Source: Haematobia irritans (lineage: Eukaryota > Arthropoda > Insecta > Diptera > Muscidae). From it: a stretch of DNA of 64,000 nt. The position numbers were made by a program, and so were the translations under genes. The stretch spans positions 63,550,241-63,614,240 of the forward strand of contig NC_134400.1 in assembly GCF_050003625.1 (NCBI RefSeq), read 5' to 3'. Shown here in pieces: positions 51,929-61,765 of the stretch; positions within the stretch are counted from its first letter, which is position 1; each line of letters opens with the position of its first letter. A model generated the notes under the pieces. The model was not told the DNA's origin and did no database searches. It worked only from the letters and a program-made list of their open reading frames with translations.

Positions 51929-51956
51929 GAAACATTTTAAAGGTGAATTTTTAAAG
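51594..51956 (+). pseudogene. Harbinger transposase exon 1, part after SINE (duplicated)
   Basis: Text MRKSITPSEKLAATLRYLAT, GESYKSTDYQTRMSASTLCA and AIPEVCEAIWKHFKGEFLK, the conserved second part of the HARBI1-like N-terminal domain. It occurs twice because of the 181-bp duplication. A donor site follows LK at about 51957 (GTGTGTATC); the intron ends at 52819. Confidence 0.82.
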
Positions 51957-52155
51957 GTGTGTATCTGTTTAAAAAATATAAATAAAAGTATTTCACCGTT
52001 TGGTTTTTAATGTATTTCATTTATTTTTTGGTATGTTTAACAAAATCATTGGCATATATAAAATAAGGAAGTTTTAAGTTTTGTTTATTTTTATAAGAAA
52101 TTCAATTAAATTCAACAAGCATGAAATTAAGGGGAAACAAATGATTGTGTAGTGG

Positions 52156-52613
52156 TTAGAAATCTTCATCATCTAGCAAACCATCCAATGATTGTTGTAA
52201 AATATCTGGCGATGAAACTGTGATTTGTGAAGAGACGGAGTGTAAGGTACTTGAATAATGTGGTGATGGACGGACTGGAACAAACGAGTATGATGAGTTG
52301 GAATTATCCGATAATTGTGATGGTGGCCAAACAAAAGAGCAGCTCGGTTGGTTTTGCAATGAATAAGAGTCAAAGCTTGACTGTTCAGAAACTCCGCTTG
52401 AGTTCGATTCAGCTTCTGCATCTTGCAATATTGCATCTCGAAGTATTTCTTGGATTTTCCAAACCGTATCTCATTGTAATTTTTTGTTTTTTATTTCGTT
52501 GATGACATATACAACCTGGTTACCAAGCCAGTCATAGTCACGTTTTTGTGCACGCCTGTCAAGAAGCAAATTTTTCATGGTGTCTACTCGATCATCAAGA
52601 TTTTTTTCTGAAA
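52156..52613 (-). pseudogene. Harbinger MADF protein, 3' exon
   Basis: The minus strand opens after a splice acceptor near 52613 with KNLDDRVDTMKNLLLDRRAQ, then LGNQVVYVINEIKN, and after one in-frame stop (near 52474) WKIQEILRDAILQDAEAES and a Ser-rich tail ending LDGLLDDEDF at 52156. It lies wholly inside the intron of the + strand transposase. Confidence 0.72.
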
Positions 52614-52819
52614 AAAAAAATAATTAAATTTTTATTAAAACTTCTACAAAGCCTCATAGGAAGAAAATCACAAAGCTGTCGTATCCATTGTATTTATGGT
52701 ATGCACTAAAATTTTAAAGGAAGTATTGTACAATTACCGAACATCGGATACGACAACTTTGTGAATTTAATTTTTAAAAATATAAAACATTTGCTAAATT
52801 TTATATTAATTGTTACAGT

Positions 52820-53548
52820 TTCCGACAACAAAACTCGAATGGGAAGTTATTGCGGATAATTTTGCAATGCAGTGGCAATTTCCCCATTGCTTGGGCGCAT
52901 TGGATGGCAAGCACATCGTATTTCAGTCACTTCGAAAAGATGGATCCTATTTCTATAACTACAAGGGGACTAATAGCATTGTGTTGTTGGCTCTAGTTGA
53001 TGCAGATTGTCGCTTCATATATATAGACGTTGGATGCCACGGGCGCACCCATGATGCAGGGGTTTTGTCACAGAGTGACTTGAAAACGGTTATTGCTAAT
53101 GCTGAAAAATATTTTCCAGCAGATAAAGTAATCGGAAATGGACGAAAACTGCCATATGTAATAATTGGCGATGATGCTTTCCCGCTTCAAAAGCATATTA
53201 TGAAGCCGTATTCGCACAACACCAATAAAAAAAGAAAAACAAATATATAATCTTCTTGTTGAACAAGCTTTTGGAATTCCGGCTAGCCGATTCAGGATTT
53301 TTCAACATAAAATGAATTTACGTGTTGAAAAGGTGCAGTTGGTAACCAAAACTTGTTGTGTTTTGCACAATTTGTTGAGCCACAAAAATGAAAATTATTG
53401 TAAAGAGCCATCAACACCTAAGACTTCGGCTTCATCTAGTACAGAAGGAAAGCAACAACCAAAATGTGCAGCACAGTACATTAGACAAGGCTTCGAAGTA
53501 TATTTCAACAAAGAAGGAAAACTACATTGGCTGGACAAGAAGTTGTAG
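52820..53548 (+). pseudogene. Harbinger transposase exon 2 (DDE catalytic domain)
   Basis: Acceptor TTGTTACAG is followed by FPTTKLEWEVIADNFAMQW. Catalytic motifs: HCLGALDGKHI (Asp), YIDVGCHGRTHDAGVLSQ (Asp) and VEQAFGIPASRFRIF (Glu). A frameshift at about 53243-53250, after KRKTNI, separates the last motif and the C-terminus (VTKTCCVLHNLLSHKNENY to HWLDKKL at 53548). Without that one indel the catalytic domain would be complete. Confidence 0.88.
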
Positions 53549-53639
53549 TGGACCGTTTGAAAAAATAAACAAATTAATATGTAAAAAAGAAATATGCTAA
53601 ATATATTGGTGTTCAGTACATGTTTAAATTCAGAAAAAC

Positions 53640-54767
53640 TTACTCTTTTATTGAATTTAGGTGCAGGTTTAGGATTAGTATTTATATCAGCAGGCTGCTC
53701 CTCCAGCTCAATGCTATCATTGCTTTCGTTCATCTGTAAGTATAATGAATAAATGTAAGTAAAACCAGTAAGGTAAGGCTAAAGTCGGGCGGAGCCGACT
53801 ATATGATACCCTACACCACTTTGCCTATGAATAAAAAATAACAGATAACCAGTTTTAGTAAATATGTTTATGGGTTGAATCTAACACCTTGTGCCAAATA
53901 TGATATAAATCGGAGGTTCTATGTTGATTCTAGAGGCTCAGGAAGTCAAATCGGGAGGGACCATTGTATGGGGGCTATATAAAAACTTGGACCGATTTGG
54001 TCCATTTTCAATAGGGTTCGTCCTTGGTCCAAACTAATACACCGTGCCAAGTTTCATCAAGATCGGTTCATAATTGCGACCTGTACTTTGATTACAACAA
54101 TAGATGGACAGACAAACAGACGGACGGACATCGTTAAATCGACTCAGGAAGTGGTTCTGAGTCGATCGGTGTAATATACATGGGGTCTGTTTTGCTTTCT
54201 TTTATTTGTTACGGACATCAGCACTAACTTATAATACAGAGTGGTGTAGGGTATAATGAATAAATATAATGAACAAAATTGGACATATGCCCCTAAACTT
54301 AAGCCGTGAATTAGTTCCGAAATCTGGAACCAAAGGCCGTTATGTCTGTCGCTTACTATCTGTTTTCGGCTCCTCCAAGGGGCACGTAATTTTGGCCATA
54401 TACAATTTGTACTTACCTTACAAATATTTGATTCCGACTTTCTTATGGCGCAATGAGTTTTCAAAAATTCCATTTGATCAAAACACCACAGCTTGGGCTC
54501 ATACACGTCCTCTACACCAACACCACTTCTTTTGCTGCTACCAACTTCTCGCGATTCCTTTAGATATTGCGTTCTCAAACTATGAATTTTTTTCTTAACA
54601 GCTTCAACACTGACATCCTTATTTATTTCTTTCAATTCTTCAGATATTTTAAACAAAGAGTTTGACCGCTTTACCCGGCCCAAATAAGCAGGATCTCTCA
54701 CATTGTAAAGATTTTCGTGTTCTTGGTATTTTAGAAGTAAAAGCTCCACCAGTTCTTTTTTCCACAT
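53640..54767 (-). pseudogene. Harbinger MADF protein, 5' exons
   Basis: The first exon starts MWKKELVELLLLKYQEHENL at 54767. The MADF domain reads NVRDPAYLGRVKRSNSLFKI, EELKEINKDVSVEAVKKKIH and SLRTQYLKESREVG, then KLWCFDQMEFLK. This protein binds the element ends and helps the transposase into the nucleus in known Harbingers. A later exon, NESNDSIELEEQPADINTNP, is at 53640-53733. The fly repeat 53763-54260 sits in the intron. Confidence 0.82.
53763..54260. repeat. fly interspersed repeat inside the MADF gene intron
   Basis: Inverted motif ATACCCTACACCACT at about 53808 and complement at about 54240. It contains TAAAGTCGGGCGGAGCCGAC and, near the right, GACGGACATCGTTAAATCGA. No coding capacity. 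The same text TAAAGTCGGGCGG...CCGA occurs at 62300. Confidence 0.75.
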
Positions 54768-55039
54768 TTTTTATTTTTTCTTTTTGCAAATATTTTGACA
54801 ACACCACAACACGTATGCTTTCAAATTTTTAAAACACCTGAAAACGTTGAAAGCAGAATACAAATAAAGCAAATGAACAAGAGTACAAACGACAGTAAAG
54901 AGAAATGTCAAAAAATTGCAAGAGGAACGGAAAACGTGAAATTTTTTCTACCCCCTTTTCTTCTCTACCCCGTTTGCCAACAAACAAGAATTGCATGCAA
55001 TTATTGCACGAAGAAATTGCATCGTCTAAAACCCTTATA

Positions 55040-55356
55040 TGTCTCAAATATTGTATGAACTAAACGTGGGTATATAGTTCAATGACCGTACACATAAATT
55101 CCATATGAACTAAAGCAAAAGAAAATTTTCGTACTATTCCAAAAAATAGAATGAAATGCCAATGATTTTGTCCTTTATTTTTAGTTCATTTGTGTACCCT
55201 TCACACTACTGTTGTACAGGGTATAATAAGTTTGTGCATTTGTATGTAACGCCAAGAAGGAAAAGTCTGAGACCCATCGTTTAGTATACCGATCGTCTTA
55301 GAATTAAATTTCGATTTAGTGATGTCCGTCTGTCTGTCTGTTCATGTATTTTTGTG
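55040..55356. repeat. fly interspersed repeat, left part
   Basis: It has GGGTATAATAAGTTTGTGCA, CCATCGTTTAGTATACCGAT and a CTGTCTGTCTGT run near 55329. It is interrupted at 55357 and most likely continues as the repeat at 63347-64000. Confidence 0.6.
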
Positions 55357-56026
55357 CACCCTCAAAAAAAAATCGCCTCTTTAACATATATTCCAAACAT
55401 ATTTTGCAGGAAGCACATATATTATTGGATACTGCCGAAACATTAACATATTTGTTTTATGTGAACATATTATATGTTTGGAAGCATTTTGAGCCCAAAA
55501 ATATTATATGCTTGGAAGAATTTTTCCCAAAGACGTTTGTGCTCATTCCCTAACATACTCGTAATTCTCACTTCCACGAAATATTTTAGCTTGATATAAA
55601 CGAAATTGACTGATTTTTGGATAACATATTATTTTTTTATTGCAAAATAACAATTTTGTAACAAAACCCTGTTTTTGGTACAAAAATTTAAAATTTTGGA
55701 AGGAATTCAAAAACTCTAACAAAAGAAAAATGTGGAGTCGAGTATAAACATACATATATAATTTTATAATATAAACATAAATTTATTTAGGCGTGAACAG
55801 TTTTTTTACTAGCATTTAACACCATCGCTCTAAAATGCCTTTTATTTTTCTTTAATAATTCATTTTAAAGAAAATAAACTTTTTAAATTGTTTTAGCTGC
55901 AAAACTCGAACTTAATGCTCGCTTTTATATTTGAAGGTGTCCGTCAACTCCTCGTGGACTACTTATTAATAAAGAGGAACTAAACTTTGTTTTTATACAT
56001 TTTACTGTGTAATTTTTCACTATTTC

Positions 56027-56222
56027 TGTGATAAGAGTAGCAGTTAATTATTACAATTATCGTTGGTGTGGCAACCATACTTATAATGAGATGTAATGAA
56101 ATGTCAGAATGATGAAACTTGTATGTATGTAAGAACTTCACTTGAGAATTGTTAACCGTTACTTATATATTTCTGTCACAATCAGCAAGTGTGCATTTAC
56201 TGGAGTGGGCAACTACAAAACA
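56027..56222 (+). repeat. mag-like 5' LTR (196 bp, SINE-free)
   Basis: TGTGATAAGAGTAGC to CAACTACAAAACA. It shows the empty site of the SINE, TTATCGTTGGTGTGGCAACC. About 26 bp present in the 3' LTR (CGCTGTGTAGATCACTAATA) are missing here, so the LTRs have diverged. Confidence 0.93.
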
Positions 56223-56348
56223 TGGTGTCAGGAGCAAAATCAAAAGCCAGCAACAATAATAATAATAAATAATAAAACAAAAGGAAACTGCAAAGTATAA
56301 ATGAAAACTGTAGAGAATAACTTATACTCTCAACACGTGCGGAATTAA

Positions 56349-57182
56349 ATGAATTACGTAATGGCGAATATTTGCAACTCCATTCAGCATCTTGATTATT
56401 CTAATTTGGAAAAGGATTGGCCAAGGTGGAAGCAACAGTTTAAAATCCATCTGGTTGCAACTGGGGAAAATGCACTGAAGGAAAATAATAAAATTGCTAC
56501 ATTCTTGTGGCTAATTGGAGATCGTGGCTTAGAAGTTTTCAATTCATTATTTCCTGGTGTTGATGTACTCGTCGACCAAGCCGAAAATATAGAAGCTCCT
56601 GTTAAACTAGTGGAGATATTAGAAGCATTCGATAAGCACTGTATGCCCCGAAAGAACATAGCAATGGAGGCATTTAAGTTCAATTTAATATCTCAGCAAG
56701 AAGGTCAAAAGTTTACAGAGTTCGAAACAGCTTTAAGAACTCAGGTACAATATTGTGGCTTTAATTGTCCAAAATGCAAAGAATCACTTTCCGACCGCAT
56801 GCTTCGAGATCGCATCATAATAGGAATAAACAACAAAGATCTCCAGCTGAAATTACTGGATAGAAAAGATGCATCTCTAGCAGACGTAATTGACATGTGC
56901 AAAGTGTTCGAGGCAGCAGAGGGAAATAAGCGTGTATTGGAATCCGAAACGTCAAATCTGATAAATACTGTTAACAAAACCGTGAAGGAAGCAGATCAGG
57001 TCAATGTTATGAAATCGCAGAAATGCTTTAATTGTGGCCAGCCATACAACTTTCGCCACCGGGCATCCTGCCCTGCAACAAATGTTGTATGTCACAAATG
57101 TGGTAGGAAAGGCCATTTTATGAAGTATTGCCACTCGAATCAATCATTTGAAAAAAAACAACACCGTGGTCCATACTATTGA
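56349..57182 (+). CDS. mag-like Gag
   Basis: 277 residues from ATG 56349. The N-terminal capsid region has WPRWKQQFKIHLVATGEN and FLWLIGDRGLEVFNSLFPG. A C-terminal pair of zinc knuckles reads CFNCGQPYNFRHRASC (irregular spacing) and CHKCGRKGHFMKYC (CCHC), which bind the genomic RNA. The frame is intact. It overlaps pol by 35 nt around an A8 run. Confidence 0.9.
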   Translation: MNYVMANICNSIQHLDYSNLEKDWPRWKQQFKIHLVATGENALKENNKIATFLWLIGDRGLEVFNSLFPGVDVLVDQAENIEAPVKLVEILEAFDKHCMPRKNIAMEAFKFNLISQQEGQKFTEFETALRTQVQYCGFNCPKCKESLSDRMLRDRIIIGINNKDLQLKLLDRKDASLADVIDMCKVFEAAEGNKRVLESETSNLINTVNKTVKEADQVNVMKSQKCFNCGQPYNFRHRASCPATNVVCHKCGRKGHFMKYCHSNQSFEKKQHRGPYY

Positions 57183-59442
57183 AGATGAGGAACCAGGTTG
57201 TAGTAAGTCAGACACATTATCTAAGGTCCCTGGTATAAATAGTTTAAGTTCGAAAAATGTTGTAAGTAAATTGTGTAATAGATGGTTTAAGAAATACTGG
57301 ATTAAGGATTGCATTGTAAATTTTAAATTAGATACAGGTGCAGATGTAAATTGTCTGCCAAGGCGTTTGGTTAAATCTCTCAATGTTCCAATTTTGCGTG
57401 AAAGTGAACTCAATGTAGTTGATTATAACTCAAATCTCGTAGTGACATATGGTTGTGTTGTGCTTGTGTGTGTTGATCGGGAAAATAATGTGGAACACTC
57501 TGCGAGGTTTGTTGTTGTGGGTGATGAGTTTGAGCCGTTGTTAGGTTTGGAGTCATGTATTGCCTTTGGTCTTATAAAACGCATAGACGAGGTTTTGGCA
57601 AATAATAGTTTTCCGTCCAGTGCATCTGATTTTGTCGTTCTGTATGCAGACCTGTTCAAGGGTATAGGAAAATGTCCGGGGACATGTTCGATTGCCTTAA
57701 AGGAAGGATCTGTGCCAGTGTTGCACTATAGGAAACGTATTCCTCAGCTCCCTTTAAAAAGGGAGCTGGATTCACTTGTATCACAAGGTATTATTACTCC
57801 AGTTGACTATCCGACAGATTGGGTGAATAATATACAGATAGTTGAAAAGACTAATGGAACTCTGAGGATATGTCTCGATCCGAAACCTCTTAACAAGTGC
57901 ATAAGGAGGGAACATTTTCTGATTCCTAGGGGGGAAGATATAATAGGGCGTATGTCTGGGAAAAGCGTTTTCACAGTTGTTGGTCTCAGTAGTGGGTTTT
58001 GGCATATGGAACTCGATAAGGACAGTTCAGATTTGACGACATTTATGACTCCATTTGGACGATATCGATGGAACAGAATGCCCTTTGGCATAAACAGTGC
58101 CCCGGAACTTTTTCAGAAGCGAATGGTTATGATTTCCGGGGATATACCGGGTGTCGAATTGTATTTTGACGATATTGCTATAACTGGGAGAGATTACGAG
58201 GATCATGACAAGGCTCTGGAGGTTGTTATGAGGCGTGCGAGGGAGAATAATATTCGTTTCAACCCAGATAAGATTCAATATAGACAGAAGAGAATGAGGT
58301 TTATGGGGCATGTTATAGAGTGTGGGGTTGTAGAACCTGATAGTTGTTATAAGGAGGCGATAATGGGTATGCCAAGGCCGAGCAATAAAGGCGACATCTC
58401 ACGTTTATTGGGTATGTTTAAATACTTGGGGGAATTCATTCCGAACTTATCCCAACGGACCGCTCAGTTGCGACGACTAACAGGAAAAGAGACTGAATGG
58501 GAGTGGAATTCAGAGTGTGATAGGGAACTGGATGATTTGTTATCATCCATAACAAACATGCCTGTACTGGCAGTGTTTGATCCGAATAAGCCGATTGTCA
58601 TTCAAACGGACAGTTCTAAAAATGGGATGGGTAGTGTTCTTTTGCAGGACAACAAGCCTGTGGGGTATGCGTCACGGACTCTGTCGAATAGTGAGCAAAA
58701 ATGGGCCCAAATTGAGAAAGAGCTTTTAGCTGTTGTATTTGCTGTAGAGAAATTTCACTATTATCTGTATGGCCGTGATTTTACAGTACACTCTGACCAC
58801 AAGCCGTTGGAGACGCTTATGAAGCTAGAGATAGATGATGTTACACCTCGTCTTCAAAGGATGTTTATGTCACTTCTAAAGTATCCTGGTCTCACTATAG
58901 CATATAGGCCTGGTAAACAAATGTTGATTGCCGACTGCTTATCTCGCGCTTCACTGAACGGAATTTCTGAGTTTGACGAGGAAATGTCGGCTGTTATACA
59001 TTCTGTGGCGAAAAAGATTATTATGTCAGAGGGAAACAGGAAAGTATACACTGATGCTATTAGAGCAGATGACGTGTATAACAAGTTAATAAGGTATGTG
59101 GACGAAGGGTGGCCCTCATATCATAAACTTGATGGCTTGAGTCAGCAGTTCTATAAATATATAGACGAGCTTCATTTTGAGGAGGGGTTATTATTTAGAA
59201 ACCATCGGTTGGTTGTGCCAACAAAATTGCAGAGCTCGGTATGCCACGGATTACATGGACCACATCTTGGTATAGAAAAAACGTTAGCCCGAGGTAGGAT
59301 GCTTTATTTTTGGCCGGGTATGACGAACGATTTGACGGAGGTAGTTAGGGGGAGCGCAGTTTGTGAGGGATTCAGCAGGAATAATGCTAAGGAGCCCCTA
59401 ATTCAGGATGACGTTCCGACGTACCCCCTTCAGAGAGTGTGA
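57148..59442 (+). CDS. mag-like Pol: protease, RT, RNase H, integrase N-terminus
   Basis: 764 codons with no ATG at the start, which fits expression by frameshifting from gag (+1 relative to the gag frame). Protease: FKLDTGADVNCLPRRLV (~60) and LLGLESCIAFGL. RT: LRICLDPKPLNKCIRREHF, FWHMELDKDSS, RMPFGINSAPELFQKRM and active site YFDDIAITG (~338). RNase H: VIQTDSSKNGMGSVLL (~490), EKELLAVVFAVEKFHYYLYG and HSDHKPLETL. The integrase H2C2 region, HGPHLGIEKTLARGRM, has SAVC where CxxC is expected, so its first Cys is lost. A TGA at 59440-59442 ends the frame early. Confidence 0.92.
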   Translation: MKKNNTVVHTIEDEEPGCSKSDTLSKVPGINSLSSKNVVSKLCNRWFKKYWIKDCIVNFKLDTGADVNCLPRRLVKSLNVPILRESELNVVDYNSNLVVTYGCVVLVCVDRENNVEHSARFVVVGDEFEPLLGLESCIAFGLIKRIDEVLANNSFPSSASDFVVLYADLFKGIGKCPGTCSIALKEGSVPVLHYRKRIPQLPLKRELDSLVSQGIITPVDYPTDWVNNIQIVEKTNGTLRICLDPKPLNKCIRREHFLIPRGEDIIGRMSGKSVFTVVGLSSGFWHMELDKDSSDLTTFMTPFGRYRWNRMPFGINSAPELFQKRMVMISGDIPGVELYFDDIAITGRDYEDHDKALEVVMRRARENNIRFNPDKIQYRQKRMRFMGHVIECGVVEPDSCYKEAIMGMPRPSNKGDISRLLGMFKYLGEFIPNLSQRTAQLRRLTGKETEWEWNSECDRELDDLLSSITNMPVLAVFDPNKPIVIQTDSSKNGMGSVLLQDNKPVGYASRTLSNSEQKWAQIEKELLAVVFAVEKFHYYLYGRDFTVHSDHKPLETLMKLEIDDVTPRLQRMFMSLLKYPGLTIAYRPGKQMLIADCLSRASLNGISEFDEEMSAVIHSVAKKIIMSEGNRKVYTDAIRADDVYNKLIRYVDEGWPSYHKLDGLSQQFYKYIDELHFEEGLLFRNHRLVVPTKLQSSVCHGLHGPHLGIEKTLARGRMLYFWPGMTNDLTEVVRGSAVCEGFSRNNAKEPLIQDDVPTYPLQRV

Positions 59443-59973
59443 ATTGATATTTTCGAATACGCAGGCCACGATTTGATAAGCATGATTGACTCTTATTCAG
59501 GAATGGTGTTTTGTAACTTTTTGGCTCAGAAGTCTGCCAAGTGTGTAGTGGAGGCACTTGAAGGATTTTTTTGCCAGATAGGCTACCCATCTGTGATTCG
59601 CTGTGACAATGTCCCATTTGGATCGGTCGAATTTCATAGGTTTGCAGTCAGATGTAATGTGACATTAGCTTTCTCCAGCCCACGTTACCCCCAGAGCAAT
59701 GGCCTGGCTGAAAAGGGAGTTGCTATTGCAAAGAACATTTTGAAGCGGTGCTATGTAGCTAATGACGTGGAAAATTTTCAGTATAGGATCCTCGAGTATA
59801 ACACAACTCCTCTGGCCATCATGGGAATGTCTCCATCGCAGTTATTCTTTGGTCGGCAAGTCCGGACCCGGTTGCCGTGCACGCCTGAGATCTTGAGTTC
59901 AAATGATATAGGAAAAAACGAAATTCACGCAAGATTGGAACAGAAGCGAGAAGTTCAAAAAAAAGTATTATGA
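59443..59973 (+). pseudogene. mag-like integrase catalytic core after the stop codon
   Basis: The same frame continues: IDIFEYAGHDLISMIDSYSG (Asp), IRCDNVPFGSVEFHRF (Asp) and SPRYPQSNGLAEKGV (Glu), the full DDE triad. Then YNTTPLAIMGMSPSQLFFGR. A frameshift in the run CAAAAAAAAG near 59957 ends it. Confidence 0.88.
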
Positions 59974-60445
59974 TCGGAATGCGAAAGAACTGCCTATCCT
60001 TGGTCCTGGCGATGCAGTCATCTTCAGAAAGAATATGAAAGAATGGAGCGAAGGACAAGTAGTTAGAAAAGTAAATGATAGATCATATATTGTAAGGGAT
60101 AGTAAGAAAAATTATTTTCGTAGGAATCGCCGATTTATTAAACCATCGAATAGTGCTAAGGCAGCATCTGCTAAAGGGAAGTCAGAAGGAATGTCACGCG
60201 TCTGCCCGTCAATTGAACACCATGATATCAGTAACTGGCATGTTTTAAGGGACGGGAGTATAGATATTGAGGGTGATAGTAACGGGCAATCTCAGACGGA
60301 GGGAGAGGTCGGTAACTGCCCTCGTGACACCCGGAATGTAGATTATGCAACTCCCTACACGACGCGCAGTGGACGTTCCGTCAGACCCCAAGTCGCTACT
60401 TACATAGTATTAATTAGCCTATATATATTTATGGCCCTAAGTTAG
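59960..60445 (+). pseudogene. mag-like integrase C-terminal tail
   Basis: After the frameshift: YYDRNAKELPILGPGDAVIF, WSEGQVVRKVNDRSYIVRD and RRNRRFIKPSN, the basic C-terminal SH3-like part, then TTRSGRSVRPQ. It ends at 60445, 41 bp before the 3' LTR. Confidence 0.82.
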
Positions 60446-60485
60446 AATGTAACGTATTTAAATTTTCAAAAAAGAAAAGAAAGCG

Positions 60486-61065
60486 TGTAATAAGAGTAGC
60501 AGTTATTTATTACAATTATCGTTGGTGTAGGTTAGGTTAGGTTAGGTTATATGGCAGCCCGATGTATCAGGCTCACTTAGACTATTCAGTCCATTGTGAT
60601 ACCACAGTGGTGAACTTCTCTCTTATCACTGAGTGCTGCCCGATTCCATGTTAAGCTCAATGACAAGGGACCTCCTTTTTATAGCCGAGTCCGAACGGCG
60701 TTCCACATTCCAGTGAAACCACTTAGAGAAGCTTTGAAACCCTCAGAAATGTCACCAGCATTACTGAGGTGGGATAATCCACCGCTGAAAAACTTTTTGG
60801 TGTTCGGTCGTAGCAGGAATCGAACCCACGACCTTGTGTATGCAAGGCGGGCATGCTAACCATTGCACCACGGTGGCTCGTTGGCGTAGCAACCATACTT
60901 ATAATGAGATGTAATGAAATGTCAGAATGATGAAACTTGTATGTATGTAAGAACTTCAATTGAGAGTAGTTAACCGCGCTGTGTAGATCACTAATAAAAT
61001 TATACTTATATATTTCTGTCACAATCAGCAAGTGTGCATTTACTGGAGTGGGCAACTACAAAACA
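60486..61065 (+). repeat. mag-like 3' LTR, interrupted by SINE
   Basis: TGTAATAAGAGTAGC to CAACTACAAAACA. About 232 bp once the SINE and its duplication are removed. It has the extra CGCTGTGTAGATCACTAATA block missing in the 5' LTR. Confidence 0.92.
60530..60877 (-). mobile_element. tRNA-derived SINE, complete copy with LINE-type tail
   Basis: 348 bp. The minus strand starts GCCACCGTGGTGCAATGGTT. Box A TGGTGCAATGG is at 60860-60870 and box B GGTTCGATTCC at 60816-60826; both match the tRNA consensus. The end is (AACCT)4 preceded by GTGGTATCACAATGGACTGA and CGGGCTGCC, as in the LOA-type LINE 3' UTR. The target duplication is TCGTTGGTGTA (60519-60529) / TCGTTGGCGTA (60878-60888). Confidence 0.94.
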
Positions 61066-61070
61066 ATTTC

Positions 61071-61757
61071 CTCCTTATTTCATTTTACTGTTCCAACTGT
61101 AAAAAGAGTATAGTGCCCTTTCGTTATTTTTATGAAGACCCCTGATTCCTTTTAACGAACCAAGAAAAAAATTCTGCCCATAATGCTAAAATGATAAACA
61201 AAACACATGTCCACACATACATAAAATGCTGCTCTCACGGCGAAAACACATGCTGTTTTTTTTAATGTCTATTCTCTTGGTTCCGAATGTCTATTCTCTT
61301 TATTAAAATTAAATAATATTTAGACTTAAGCATATCAAATTTTTGGCGTTATCATAAACCAGTTTTCCGAAACAACATACAAGCGGTTTCATAGAAATTG
61401 TTCTCTTTTGATTCTTTCGCTGTGTTATGTTGATATCTTTTGTCAACTCTCCCGGTTTCCGTCTCTATTTCTTTCTCTACACTCTCTCTGTCGCTTTGAA
61501 TAAAATATCACAACATATGTATGTTTAGTCGAAATTTGTAAATTTATACATGTTTGCATTCATACATATGATTTTTATGAAACATTCATGTCCCAAACAT
61601 AATATATTCTAACATATTAACATAGATGTCCCAAACATTTAGTGTTAGTTTAGGAACATTACATGTTTGCACTTAAATATATTGTGTTTTAAAATTGTGC
61701 CCGAAACACATTTTGTTTATATCGGAACATATGAAAAACATATTTTTCTAAGAGTGT
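61071..61757. other. right part of the CACCCTC element, no gene
   Basis: AT-rich text ends in AACATAT/CCAAACAT motifs from 61545. It includes a TC-rich stretch near 61450-61495 (TCTCTATTTCTTTCTCTACA). No domain was recognised. Confidence 0.55.
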
Positions 61758-61765
61758 GCACAAAG

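Larger units (their letters stand above)
50682..55039 (+). mobile_element. PIF/Harbinger element with transposase and MADF genes
   Basis: Inverted ends share GGGTTTTAGACGATGCAATT (about 50686 on +, about 55027 on -), with more AT-rich similarity inside, such as TTGCATGCAAT. Two genes on opposite strands form the standard Harbinger pair: a DDE transposase and a MADF (Myb/SANT-like) DNA-binding protein. A SINE, a tandem duplication and a fly repeat have been inserted or formed inside. The 3-bp target duplication could not be read with confidence. Confidence 0.85.
56027..61065 (+). mobile_element. Ty3/gypsy (mag-like) LTR retrotransposon
   Basis: The 5' LTR (56027-56222) and 3' LTR (60486-61065, enlarged by a SINE) start TGT and end ACA. 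The target duplication ATTTC is at 56022-56026 and 61066-61070. A primer-binding site TGGTGTCAGGAGC starts at 56223 and a purine tract AAAAGAAAAGAAAGCG precedes the 3' LTR. Gag and Pol lie between. One stop and one A-run frameshift break Pol. There is no env gene. Confidence 0.94.
55357..61757. mobile_element. TIR element (CACCCTCAAAAA ends) holding a mag-like LTR element
   Basis: The left end is CACCCTCAAAAAAAAATCGC and the right end is the complement of CACACTCTTAGAAAAATATG. Both inner ends are rich in AACATAT motifs. No transposase is visible. A related partial copy is at 18323-18790. The exact target duplication is ambiguous (TGTGCA is possible). Confidence 0.68.
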
